From the NCBI GenBank assembly GCA_963971425.1, contig OZ020523.1:23417105-23481104 (forward strand): a DNA stretch of 64,000 nucleotides. Reading direction: 5' to 3'. This DNA is from Bryoerythrophyllum caledonicum. Lineage: Eukaryota; Streptophyta; Bryopsida; Pottiales; Pottiaceae. Positions within the stretch are counted from its first letter, which is position 1. Every line of letters begins with the position of its first letter. A model generated the notes under the pieces. It saw only the letters and a program-made list of their open reading frames with translations. It had not been told where the DNA came from and did no database searches. This document shows, in pieces, positions 21,001 to 28,826 of this stretch. The translations under genes and the position numbers were made by a program.

Positions 21001-21716
21001 TTCTCTGGTCTGGAGGTGCTCTCCGTTGCGTGTTGTATGTTGTTGTTGTCACCTTGTATTGTCGAGTCTTTGCTGTGAGGTCCTGTTGTGCTGTAGATGG
21101 GGTTGTCGCAGATGTGTTGGCTGTTGCGTTGTATTTTCGTCCGCTCTTGTTGCCATGTCGTTTGTTGCGGTGTTGATGGTGTGCTTCCTTGTTGTTGGAG
21201 CGAAGGTAGATTCAGATCTGGAGAAGATTTTGAGCGCTTCCGCCCGAGATCTATACACACAAGCTTATTGAAGTGTTCTGTTAGTATTATGATGTAGAGC
21301 TTTGTGCATGTGTATACATAGTGAGATTTCTGTGTACTACCTCTAGTGTGTGTGGATGTGCTGAAGTGTGTAGTGTTGCTATGGATCAGCTGAACTAGTG
21401 CAAAAAAGAGATGGAAGTGAGTAGAGATAGCCTGATATGGTGCGTTGATGTTGCCTTGGGGCAGATCTGTGAGGTATATCGTGTCTTCCTTCACTTCAGA
21501 GGTTGTTCTGCAGTGTTGTCTTTCAGATCTGATGCACAAACAACTTATACAAGCGATGTTAGATCTATTTTGTACTTTGTATGTGTTACTAAGAGAGCAT
21601 AATGATAACGTGAGTCTAACAATGATGCAATAAGGAAGAAATAAGGAGATGAGGGGGGGGTAAGAGGTGGCCTGAAGGTGATGAAGGGCGTTGATGCGAT
21701 GGCAGCAACGCTGCAC
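18003..21716 (-). CDS. E2 ORF1: unrecognised conserved LINE protein
   Basis: The minus-strand frame is open for 1237 codons. The conserved part matches E3 ORF1 and probably starts at Met 19658 (MDQWSSRRTL), giving about 551 residues; the long upstream extension, including SDPxxx heptads (plus-strand 19690-20480), is in frame and may or may not be translated. Conserved landmarks are FWMGFQ, FPRIPQILYP, GQHLNVTQIPFDI, MHDDVK, LLKGLRPFIL, RHNGSANVHC and a C-terminal charged helix likely to form a coiled coil. I see no CCHC knuckles or RRM. By position it should be the RNA-binding/chaperone partner of ORF2. It ends in SNM followed by TGA, overlapping the ORF2 frame as in E3 and E4. Confidence 0.78.
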   Translation of the reverse strand: MQRCCHRINALHHLQATSYPPLISLFLPYCIIVRLTLSLCSLSNTYKVQNRSNIACISCLCIRSERQHCRTTSEVKEDTIYLTDLPQGNINAPYQAISTHFHLFFALVQLIHSNTTHFSTSTHTRGSTQKSHYVYTCTKLYIIILTEHFNKLVCIDLGRKRSKSSPDLNLPSLQQQGSTPSTPQQTTWQQERTKIQRNSQHICDNPIYSTTGPHSKDSTIQGDNNNIQHATESTSRPEKTKVDCCPSTTKICNRRHPRTKIAARNNTASGSEVQQLHNKNRFNSSSNRGSTLIYTTGSTLNTPSPFTSFTRIPYLHLSPAAALPSPPLFLPTPSPLRPPLPPLSISPSLPLPLLSSLTLFPSPLSSSSPNTPSPLLSSLSLDNDHTDQYTVPLDPCSDRAGQPTDPTVTRSDLAKTDSDPVDLYSDPANIRYDPIKSHPNPTAHASDPAARGNEPATCASDPTDYTNDPTNCASDSANYTNDLADKTSDPVAHFSGLVDCSSGPVDRSNNPVDRSNNPVDRSSDPVNRSSDPVDHSSDPVDRSSDPVNRSNDPVPYANDCVPCANDCISCASDPVPNVSDPAVYTSDPTDCASDPATGVNDTAACTSDSADYASNPAARASDPAARVSDPAARASDPAARANDLATRASDPTNPHKHPADRNRDQGDPCSDPITFQYDLPSQDSTSMDQWSSRRTLMYGDAMEVEASGETHKRSPSIAPTTSQDEVSLSNKKKKSSNNEGMMHTLDLDASSLKFWMGFQVMEDMAKEEGLEPLTCDESIPSMITRGIREMEAKEISLATPAFPRIPQILYPCARKGIVGQHLNVTQIPFDIPVNDTTGLALDFHVSIHFELSNLVLMHDDVKAMVIDRLKFMEIEVGKKVIDPISILCMSLKNAGKKGVWAGVVKLHLHKPEIDGIGLLKGLRPFILKLDKQYALGKVCKTYHDISRNSNLSIKIKSESLRGMTANDLFVEILHNGFNRGLEFEVTSVQKIKEESHAFIIAPTPQQAAKIKLHKVATNHELLQPTNIVGTTSKGINRESKAKKDAITLTLSPLPIRMSMVDTSEEIHKIMGAGNATHIWFHRDDGIRHNGSANVHCINPIIYRKFVGKVIKMEGHYVDFAPHRRSLDGVEPPTKEQIVEFGFLDVNKAIVNTVEAFKIDEPTNVLTKNDIIAIVDSKVEENNKKIRLETQAYADKKHDELKAQMITIQESMSTALASLQAITKVMTTPRIEGETSNM
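19690..20480 (-). repeat. 21-bp (heptad) tandem repeats in E2 ORF1 leader
   Basis: Degenerate 21-bp tandem repeats encoding SDPxxRx-type heptads in the ORF1 frame (for example SSDPVDR, SSDPVNR, ASDPAAR). Because the period is a multiple of three, all frames stay open. Related heptads occur in E4 (SDLPTLP type, about 36440-36700) and at the left end of E1 (CDLPNPP type, about 90-365). Confidence 0.85.
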
Positions 21717-22152
21717 TCTTGACTCGTTGTTGTTCTCAATGGTGTTGACGAGGTCTGGATTGGAGAAGGGCGGTGGGACTCAAGGGGGGGGGCGTTCAGG
21801 TTCGGTAACCCTCTCTAGATCTACTCCAGATCCTACCGTATGATGAGCTGAGAAGTACAGATCTGTGTACCAACACGTGTGTCTCCCCGCTTCAGATCTA
21901 AACACCACTCAAAAATGACTTCAGCAGCTCTTCCACGGTTCACCTTTTGCAGATCTAGTGTTCTAAACGTCCCTGCCCAACACATGTAACTGATAGCCTC
22001 CCCTCCTCTCAAATCTGAAGCACACTAGGGACATACAACGGGCCAGCAACCTCCTGTTGTTCGTGTCTCCACTCTCTGAGACTGAGTCCCTCACCCCTCC
22101 TCACCAGAAATTTCGGAGCTCTACTCAGCCATCTTCGCTTTCTCTCCCCCCT
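21717..22152 (-). promoter_or_regulatory. E2 5' UTR / internal promoter region
   Basis: Sequence upstream of the ORF1 open frame up to the E2/E4 junction. It shares blocks with the E4 5' end (GAGCTC, then TTTCTGGTGAGGAGG, then AGTCTCAGAGAG). AGATCT-type hexamers occur near 21821, 21858, 21895 and 21952, and again further into the leader. As in other LINEs a promoter should lie here; no TATA motif was identified with confidence. Confidence 0.55.
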
Positions 22153-22188
22153 TGTATTTTTATTATACTACATACTCTCAACACATTT

Positions 22189-24612
22189 CTATTTTTTTAA
22201 TCGCAAGTTCTTCTCATCTTTATATATAACAAATTTAATGTTACTATTAACTTTCCTTATATCCCTATAATTGATATTCCAATTTCTATTTCTAGTCTGT
22301 ACTATTTTATTATTCCTCTCTTCTCTACAAATTTTGTTTCTCATTACAAGTTTGATTAATGTTTCATACGATGTTTCTGAATTTCTTAGGAAGCATATTC
22401 CATTTTTAGTTCTATTGTTTATAGCTATGTTCTTAATATTCGTATTCATATTATAATTAATTCTTATTACTAATTTCGTCAATTTTCCGTCCCTTAAATC
22501 AGATTTTCTTAGGATGCATATTCTATTTTTAGTACTGCTGTTTATAGTTATTTTCATCCTATTTGTATTCTTATTATAATTACTTCTAATTACTAATTTC
22601 GTCAATTTTCCATCCCTTATTTCTGATTTTCTTAGGATGCATATTCTATTTTTAGTACTGCTGTTTATACTTATTTTCTTCCTATTTGTATTCTTATTAT
22701 AATTACTTCTTATTACTAATTTCGTCAATTTTCCATCCCTTATTTCTGATTTTCTTAGGATGCATATTCTATTTTTAGTACTATTGTTTATACTTATTTT
22801 CTTCCTATTTGTATTCTAATTATAATTACTTCTTATTACTAATTTCGTCAATTTTCCATCCCTTATTTCTGATTTTCTTAGGATGCATATTCTATTTTTA
22901 GTACTGATGTTTATACATATTTTCTTCCTATTTGTATTCTTATTATAATTACTTCTTATTACTAATTTCGTCAATTTTCCATCCCTTATTTCTGATTTTC
23001 TTAGGATGCATATTCTATTTTTAGTACTGCTGTTTATAGCTATTTCCTTCATATTTGTATTCTCATTATACTTTTTTCTTATTACTAATTTCTTCAACTT
23101 TCCGTCCCTTATTTCTGATTTTCTTAGGATGCATATTCTATTTTTAGTACTGTTGTTTATAGCTATTTCCTTCATATTTGTATTCTTATTATACTTTTTT
23201 CTTATTACTAATTTCGTCAACTTCTCGTCCCTTATTTCTGATTTTCTTAGGATGCATATTCTATTTTTAGTACTGTTGTTTATAGCTATTTTCTTTTTAT
23301 TTGTATTCTTTTTATAATTATTTCTGCTTACTAATTTGGTCAATTTTCCATCCCTTATTCCTGATTTTCTTATATATTTAATTCTATTTTTAGCAATGTT
23401 GTTTATAGTTATGTTATCAATATTTGTACTCTTATTATAATTTATTCCCATTACTAATTTTGTTTCTTTACCATCCCTTGTTTTGGATTTTCTTAAGAGG
23501 CATATACTATTTTTAGTGCTGTTGTTTGTTGCTATGTTCTTATTATTTGTATTCTTATGATAATTATTTCTCATTACTAATTTGGTTACTTTTCCATCCT
23601 TTATTCCAAATCTTCTTAGGAAGCTTATTCTATTTTTAGAACTACTCTTTGTTGCTATGTTCTTCTTATATGTTTTCTTATGAAATTTGTTTTCTGCTTT
23701 ACCCTTTATTTTCTTCTTATATATCCTTTCCGATTCTTTCCTTTTATTTTTAATATTACGTGCTCTATTTGAAACCTTTGAAATTTTATAAATATCTATC
23801 TTCTTCCTATTTAATTTATAATATCTCTTTCTTCTCTCCTTTATTTCCCTATTTTTAGACATTTTGATATTCCTTGTCTTTTGATTGTTTCTGGGTTTAG
23901 ATTCCCTTCTACCCTTATGTATTTTTTTTACAAAATATACATTCTTGTTTTCATTATTATTGTTTCCTTTTTTGTTATATGTAGTTATGATCTTTATTTT
24001 CCCTTTCCTTTTATTGTTTTTCCTAATTTCATCTTTTCTCTTATTCCTTTTATTTTTTATTATTGTTTTGATACTTTCGTTTTTTGTTTGTATATTTAGT
24101 CTATTCCTTGGGTTAATTTTATCCTTTTCATTTTTTTTGAGTTTATGAATATTGTCCGCATTCATATTTGTATCGGTGTTCATCACCTTTCTTGTATTTG
24201 TATTCACATACATGTTTATAATTCTTCTGGCATATGTATTCTTTCCTGTATTCATATCTGTGTTTTTAACTGTTTTTGTATATGTATTCGTGTCTTTTCT
24301 TATGTATGTATTTGTATCTATAGTCGTATGTGTTTCTATATTCGTGATCGTATATGTATGTATATATATATCGGTATCTTGGTCTATGTTCGTATCTGTA
24401 GCCGTATCTGTATTTGTATACGTATTCCAATGTGTATATATATATGTGTTTTTGTATTCAGTTTTGAGGAAAATACAGTATGTGTAGTAAGTATCTAGTA
24501 TGTATCCGACGTCATATAGTGTGTAGCTACTAACTTGGGATACTATTTTTTCAGAGTTTGTATGAGAATACGAGCTAGTTGGTCTATAGTCCCTGAGATT
24601 GGTTACCTTCAC
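22189..24612 (-). pseudogene. E4 ORF2 leader fragment with 41-residue repeats
   Basis: The frame opens at the ORF1 stop (GTG at 24612 overlapping TGA). It codes a short unique segment, then Tyr/Thr/Asn repeats (about 24140-24480), then Lys-rich sequence and many 41-residue repeats (RICILRKSEIRDGKLTKLV type). One in-frame stop (AAT TAG in place of AAT AAG) lies at about 22816-22818, after which the same frame continues to 22189. Homology to E2 stops near 22160, where E2's own 5' end begins. No 2A block or enzyme domain is reached in this piece. Confidence 0.78.
22440..23660 (-). repeat. 123-bp tandem repeats in E4 ORF2 leader
   Basis: Seven well-conserved copies have the plus-strand landmark AGGATGC starting at 22511, 22634, 22757, 22880, 23003, 23126 and 23249, an exact 123-bp period. 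More diverged units lie on the right to about 23660. The period equals 41 codons, so copy-number change does not break the frame. Confidence 0.95.
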
Positions 24613-25034
24613 ATGTTTGACGGTCCTTCACCAAGTAGGTTAGGTGTTATGGTCCCCGTAATGCCTTGCATCATGCTGAATGTCACGGCCACCGTTTCTT
24701 GGATCTTCATCATTTGAAGTCTTAGTTCTTTGAGTTCTTGTGCCTTCTCTTCAGCAAGTGTTTTTGCCTCCTCTCTTAGAACCTTGTTGTTAGCTTCAAA
24801 GGCTTCTACCAGGTCTTTTTTGGTGATTACATCAGTGGGAGCTTGAAGTTTGAAGGTCTCTACTGTGTTTACTATAGCGTTGTTCACATCACTAAATCCG
24901 TATTCCACTAGTTGTGCTTGAGATGGGGGGTTAGCTCCATCGATGCTCCTAATATGGGGTGCAAATAACACAAAGTGCCCATCTACCGGGATAGTCTTGT
25001 TGACAAAGGCTCTGTAAACTATTGGATTACTGCA
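24609..25034 (-). pseudogene. E4 ORF1, C-terminal piece (split by E3)
   Basis: The minus-strand frame, read from the E3 junction, continues the ORF1 protein that breaks off at 35113 (CSNP on one side; IVYRAFV, FAPH and the coiled-coil C terminus on this side). It ends SNM followed by TGA at 24609, again overlapping the ORF2 frame. Homologous to the C terminus of E3 ORF1 (FAPHRRSLEG, FGFEDINTAIVNT). The frame was apparently intact when E3 landed in it. Confidence 0.88.
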
Positions 25035-25218
25035 AACCTCCCCCCCTCCAGAGGGCCAGGTAAGTACCCCAACCTTTTGTTTATCAATTCCTTACTCATT
25101 CATCTCAGGCCACATACAAGCTACTTCCGTAACTCAATTACTGCTGAGCTGGTTCCACTACAAGTATCCAGGCAATACACAGTATCTCACAAGGCTACAT
25201 TGGAGATTACTCACCCTT

Positions 25219-26850
25219 ATGGCTGATAACAACAAGCGACAAGTGGGCCTCGACATGGAGGTGGATTCTCCAGAGAAGAGCCTACTCAAAGCCCAAAGCT
25301 CAAAGACTACTAGGAGAGGCGGAGAAATAACAAGCTCCAACAAAAAAACCAAAGCATCCTCCACGGAGAAAGGTAAGTCAATTCAAACATCAGAACTTAG
25401 CAAGTTTAAGTTTTGGATGGGTTTTCAGGCCATGGAGGCCTTGGCGGTGGAGGAAGGGATTGAGGAGCTCTACAGCGGCGAAACAGTGATGGACATGATG
25501 ACTAGAGGCATGAGGAAGGAAGAAGCGGAAGAGGTATGTAATGCAAGACTTGCCTTCCCTAGAATCCCACAAATCCTTTATCCTATGTCTAGAATGGGAG
25601 TTGTGGGACAACACTTCAACATAACTCAAATTCCCTTTGACATCAAAACCAACGAAAACTCCGGTTTGTCTCTCACCTACCATGTTGCCATTTACTTTGA
25701 GCTCCCTAAAACCCCTCTCATGCATGATGATGTCAAAAAGATGGTTCTTGCTAGACTCAAAAAGATGGACATCGCACTTGGGGATAAAATAGTGGATCCA
25801 CTTACAATTCAATGCTTAAGTATTAAGAAAGGTGGAGTGAAAGGGGTATGGGCGGGTAACATTAAGCTTCACCTATTGAAACCCGAATGTGATGGCCTAA
25901 AGCTCCTTAAAGGAATTAGACCATTTATACTTGACATTGACAATGAGCTTGTTGTTGGGAAAGTGTGCAAGTCTTATTTAGGGATTGCAAAGAATACTAA
26001 CCTCTCCGTGAAGGTCAAAAGTGAACACTTGACGGATTTCTCAGCCCAAGCTCTCTTCAAGGAAGTCCTTGAGAGTAGTTTTCACCGTGGACAAGAATTT
26101 GAGGTCTCCGGTGTGCAAAAGGGCTATGGGGATGCACATGCATTCATCATTGCCACAACGCCTCTCCAAACCAAGAAGATGCTTGCACACAACATCACCG
26201 TGGGAGGGGAGGTGCTACAAGCAAGACAAACATTTGACAACAAGGGACCCAACGGATCGGGGGAGTCCAAGGAAAAGAAAGAAGCCCTAACCTTAACCCT
26301 TTCTCCTCTTCCCATCCATCTTGATGTCATGCATACCACTCATGAGATTTATAGAATTATGGGTGGAGTCAATGTGAGAAATGTTTGGTTCCATAAAGAA
26401 GATGGAAACTCTCACAATGGCAATGCCAACGTTTTATGTGCTAATCCTATTGTGTATAGGACTTTTGTACACAAGACATTTGTGATGAAGGGCAACTATG
26501 TGGACTTTGCGCCACATCGAAGAAGCTTAGAAGGCACTCACCGTCCTACCGAGGAGCAAGTTAAGAACTTTGGGTTTGAAGACATCAACACCGCAATAGT
26601 GAACACAATATCAACCTTCAAGATGCAAGAGAAGAACGAAACCCTCACCAAAAAAGACATGGTGGAACTCTTGGAGGACAACAACAAGAAGATTAGGAAG
26701 GAGAACCGCGAATACACCGACAAAATGCACAAGGAGCTCAAGGGAGAAATGGAAAACCTCCAAGATGCTTTGTTTGGGGTACTCAAGAGTATGGCTGCCA
26801 TCACGGGTAAGAAGAACTTGTCACTTGAAGAAGACCCGTCAAACATGTGA
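25219..26850 (+). CDS. E3 ORF1: unrecognised conserved LINE protein, 543 aa
   Basis: ATG at 25219, TGA at 26848-26850. Three copies in this window (E2, E3, E4) share the same landmarks: FWMGFQAMEALA near residue 58, FPRIPQILYP near 112, GQHFNITQIPFDI, MHDDVKKMV, LLKGIRPFIL, HNGNANVLCANPIVYR near 400, FAPHRRSLEG, then a C-terminal charged helix (KKDMVELLEDNNKK onward) that should be a coiled coil. No CCHC finger, RRM or esterase motif is seen. The N terminus is short and Lys-rich. In LINEs the protein in this position binds the RNA; that role is inferred from position only. The stop codon lies inside the conserved string AAACATGTGAAG, which also overlaps ORF2. Confidence 0.88.
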   Translation: MADNNKRQVGLDMEVDSPEKSLLKAQSSKTTRRGGEITSSNKKTKASSTEKGKSIQTSELSKFKFWMGFQAMEALAVEEGIEELYSGETVMDMMTRGMRKEEAEEVCNARLAFPRIPQILYPMSRMGVVGQHFNITQIPFDIKTNENSGLSLTYHVAIYFELPKTPLMHDDVKKMVLARLKKMDIALGDKIVDPLTIQCLSIKKGGVKGVWAGNIKLHLLKPECDGLKLLKGIRPFILDIDNELVVGKVCKSYLGIAKNTNLSVKVKSEHLTDFSAQALFKEVLESSFHRGQEFEVSGVQKGYGDAHAFIIATTPLQTKKMLAHNITVGGEVLQARQTFDNKGPNGSGESKEKKEALTLTLSPLPIHLDVMHTTHEIYRIMGGVNVRNVWFHKEDGNSHNGNANVLCANPIVYRTFVHKTFVMKGNYVDFAPHRRSLEGTHRPTEEQVKNFGFEDINTAIVNTISTFKMQEKNETLTKKDMVELLEDNNKKIRKENREYTDKMHKELKGEMENLQDALFGVLKSMAAITGKKNLSLEEDPSNM

Positions 26851-28826
26851 AGCTCCATGACCACACAATTGCTTTCATCTACTCTATAGTATATTATACA
26901 TCTACTATACGGTTTAGCATAGACAATACCACATATAGTAGAGTACAAATACACAAATACATGATAGAACATACGTATATACGGACGAGGTACAAAAAAT
27001 GTATTCAACTTTATACTCAATACAAAACAAAATACAAAACTTATACCTCAAACTATACGCAAGACAATACTAGATACAAAGACAGTACCCAAACCCCCAC
27101 ATGGAAACTACATACAAAAACAAAAACACATACAAATACCAAAACAAAAAAATACATAAAAACATACATACACAAACACACAAACAAATACAAAAATAAA
27201 CACACAAAAACATACACAAACAAACACACAAACACACACACAAACAAATACACAAACACACACACAAACAAACACACAAACACATACAAAAACACAAACT
27301 CACACACAAACAAAATCCCTTACATAAACCAAAATACATACCCATACAAAAAACCATACATAAACACAAAAACACACACAAACACAAAAACACACACAAA
27401 CACACGCATAAACACATATAGTAAAACCTACATAACCACAAGAAAACACAATGCTATAAAAATATACACACATACATGTACACACACAAATAAAATAAAA
27501 CAACTAAACACATACACACAAAAACACATACACAAAAATACACACATAAGCACGTATACAAAAAAAAACCAAAAGAAATACAAACCAATAGACCCTCAAT
27601 GGACGAACCCAAAATCAAATATATCCACCAAACTACACAACCCTCCCAAAAACCACATCAATAACCCACACTACTATAAAACACCCCTAGGAGGAAATCA
27701 AAACAAATACGAAAAGGTAAATGGAACCACACAATACCAGGATTTATCACTAAAATACACACAAAAAATAATAATTATCCTAAAAAATAACACAAAATCA
27801 AAACACTATAAACTACTACTAACCCTAGGTGGTGACATAGAAACCAACCCAGGACCCATGCCTAATATACTAAAAAGACACCCTACACCACATAAGAAAA
27901 ACGCCAAACTATACTTTATACCAAATACTATCAAACTACAACCAGAATATAGGCACATCGCCCAAACGTTTGCACCCCTATTAAAAACCACACACACACT
28001 ACACCTAACGCACAACACCATACACACAAACATTGCCCAATACATACAACAACAAAATATACACCCACCACCATTTATCTTATACGCCCTGGTAATTACT
28101 ATCCATCCAAACATAGACGAATGCAATCGCCTTCTAAATCCACAAAACCCGACTATAACATCGTGGACCAATACACTCCTACAAACCCTATCAAACTTAC
28201 AAAACCCACCCGAAAGACACATCCATACCCCACACCCCTATACAAAATTCCTTGAAGAAAACCAAAGTATCTTAAAACACGGAAACTCAATACACAAAGA
28301 ATTGTATGACTTTTTACATAAACAAACCACCCCTCCCTCATACACTACAACACAACAAAAATTCCCATACCTCCCTAATAATCTAATTCACGCATCGCTA
28401 AAGTGTTTTGACCCCATACCAGAATATATCCATCCACCACCTCTACCCCTTCACCTCCCCCCACAAAACCAAAATACTAATTCATACAATGAAAACACGA
28501 ACATAATTACATGGAACGCCGCATCATTAAACACCGCCCTCCCTAGCTTGCAAACCTTGATTACACACACAAATACACCACCAACCTTTATAGCCATTCA
28601 AGAAACAAAACTATCTGCCACAAAATCTACAAAATATATACAAAACATGTTTCAAGACTACAAACTTATTTTCAACAACACACATGCATTAACCAGATGC
28701 ATCCAACAACGAAGACCATACACACCAAGCCGAGGTGGACTACTCACATTAATACACAAAAAACATGCCTTCCCAGGCAACATCCAAAAAATCTCTACCC
28801 CAATGCACATATCCCAGAATCACTAA
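26829..28826 (+). CDS. E3 ORF2 N-terminal part: leader, 2A, first half of APE
   Basis: The frame is open from 26829 and overlaps ORF1 by 22 nt in the -1 frame; at the junction it offers GTG (26847), not ATG. The leader is almost pure Thr/Asn/Lys/His low complexity (about 26990-27600). A decayed 2A-like block (HYYKTPLGGNQNKY) is at 27668-27715 and a canonical one (LGGDIETNPGP) ends at 27857. The APE domain starts near 28495 (WNAASL, QETKL). The frame ends at 28826 because about 17 bases are missing between 28808 and 28820 compared with E1, so the endonuclease is split. Confidence 0.85.
   Translation, partial: RRPVKHVKLHDHTIAFIYSIVYYTSTIRFSIDNTTYSRVQIHKYMIEHTYIRTRYKKCIQLYTQYKTKYKTYTSNYTQDNTRYKDSTQTPTWKLHTKTKTHTNTKTKKYIKTYIHKHTNKYKNKHTKTYTNKHTNTHTNKYTNTHTNKHTNTYKNTNSHTNKIPYINQNTYPYKKPYINTKTHTNTKTHTNTRINTYSKTYITTRKHNAIKIYTHTCTHTNKIKQLNTYTQKHIHKNTHISTYTKKNQKKYKPIDPQWTNPKSNISTKLHNPPKNHINNPHYYKTPLGGNQNKYEKVNGTTQYQDLSLKYTQKIIIILKNNTKSKHYKLLLTLGGDIETNPGPMPNILKRHPTPHKKNAKLYFIPNTIKLQPEYRHIAQTFAPLLKTTHTLHLTHNTIHTNIAQYIQQQNIHPPPFILYALVITIHPNIDECNRLLNPQNPTITSWTNTLLQTLSNLQNPPERHIHTPHPYTKFLEENQSILKHGNSIHKELYDFLHKQTTPPSYTTTQQKFPYLPNNLIHASLKCFDPIPEYIHPPPLPLHLPPQNQNTNSYNENTNIITWNAASLNTALPSLQTLITHTNTPPTFIAIQETKLSATKSTKYIQNMFQDYKLIFNNTHALTRCIQQRRPYTPSRGGLLTLIHKKHAFPGNIQKISTPMHISQNH

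Larger units (their letters stand above)
8614..22152 (-). mobile_element. Dualen-like LINE copy E2 (3' part cut off by E1)
   Basis: A minus-strand copy. The 5' end lies near 22152 (5' UTR similar to the E4 5' end near 38810), then ORF1, then ORF2. It is interrupted at 8614 by the 3' end of E1, within the segment between RT and RNase H; the remainder should lie left of E1, outside the window. ORF2 carries several frameshifts and stops, so this copy is dead. It inserted into the 5' part of E4's ORF2: E4 sequence resumes at about 22153. Compared with E1 and E3 it has an expanded leader with four 2A-like blocks and a set of 123-bp repeats. Confidence 0.87.
22153..25034 (-). mobile_element. Dualen-like LINE copy E4, left piece
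   Basis: Minus-strand DNA containing the ORF1 C terminus and the 5' part of ORF2 of E4. It is bounded on the right by the E3 insertion (left copy of the target duplication TTGGATTACTGCA at 25022-25034) and on the left by the 5' end of E2. The matching right piece is 35113-38810. The rest of E4's ORF2 (2A, APE, RT and so on) would lie beyond E2, left of the window. Confidence 0.88.

Noticed and set aside
22440..23660. Regular repeats resembling a CRISPR array
   Set aside because: The 123-bp units are whole-unit coding duplications with no unique spacers, in a eukaryotic retrotransposon.
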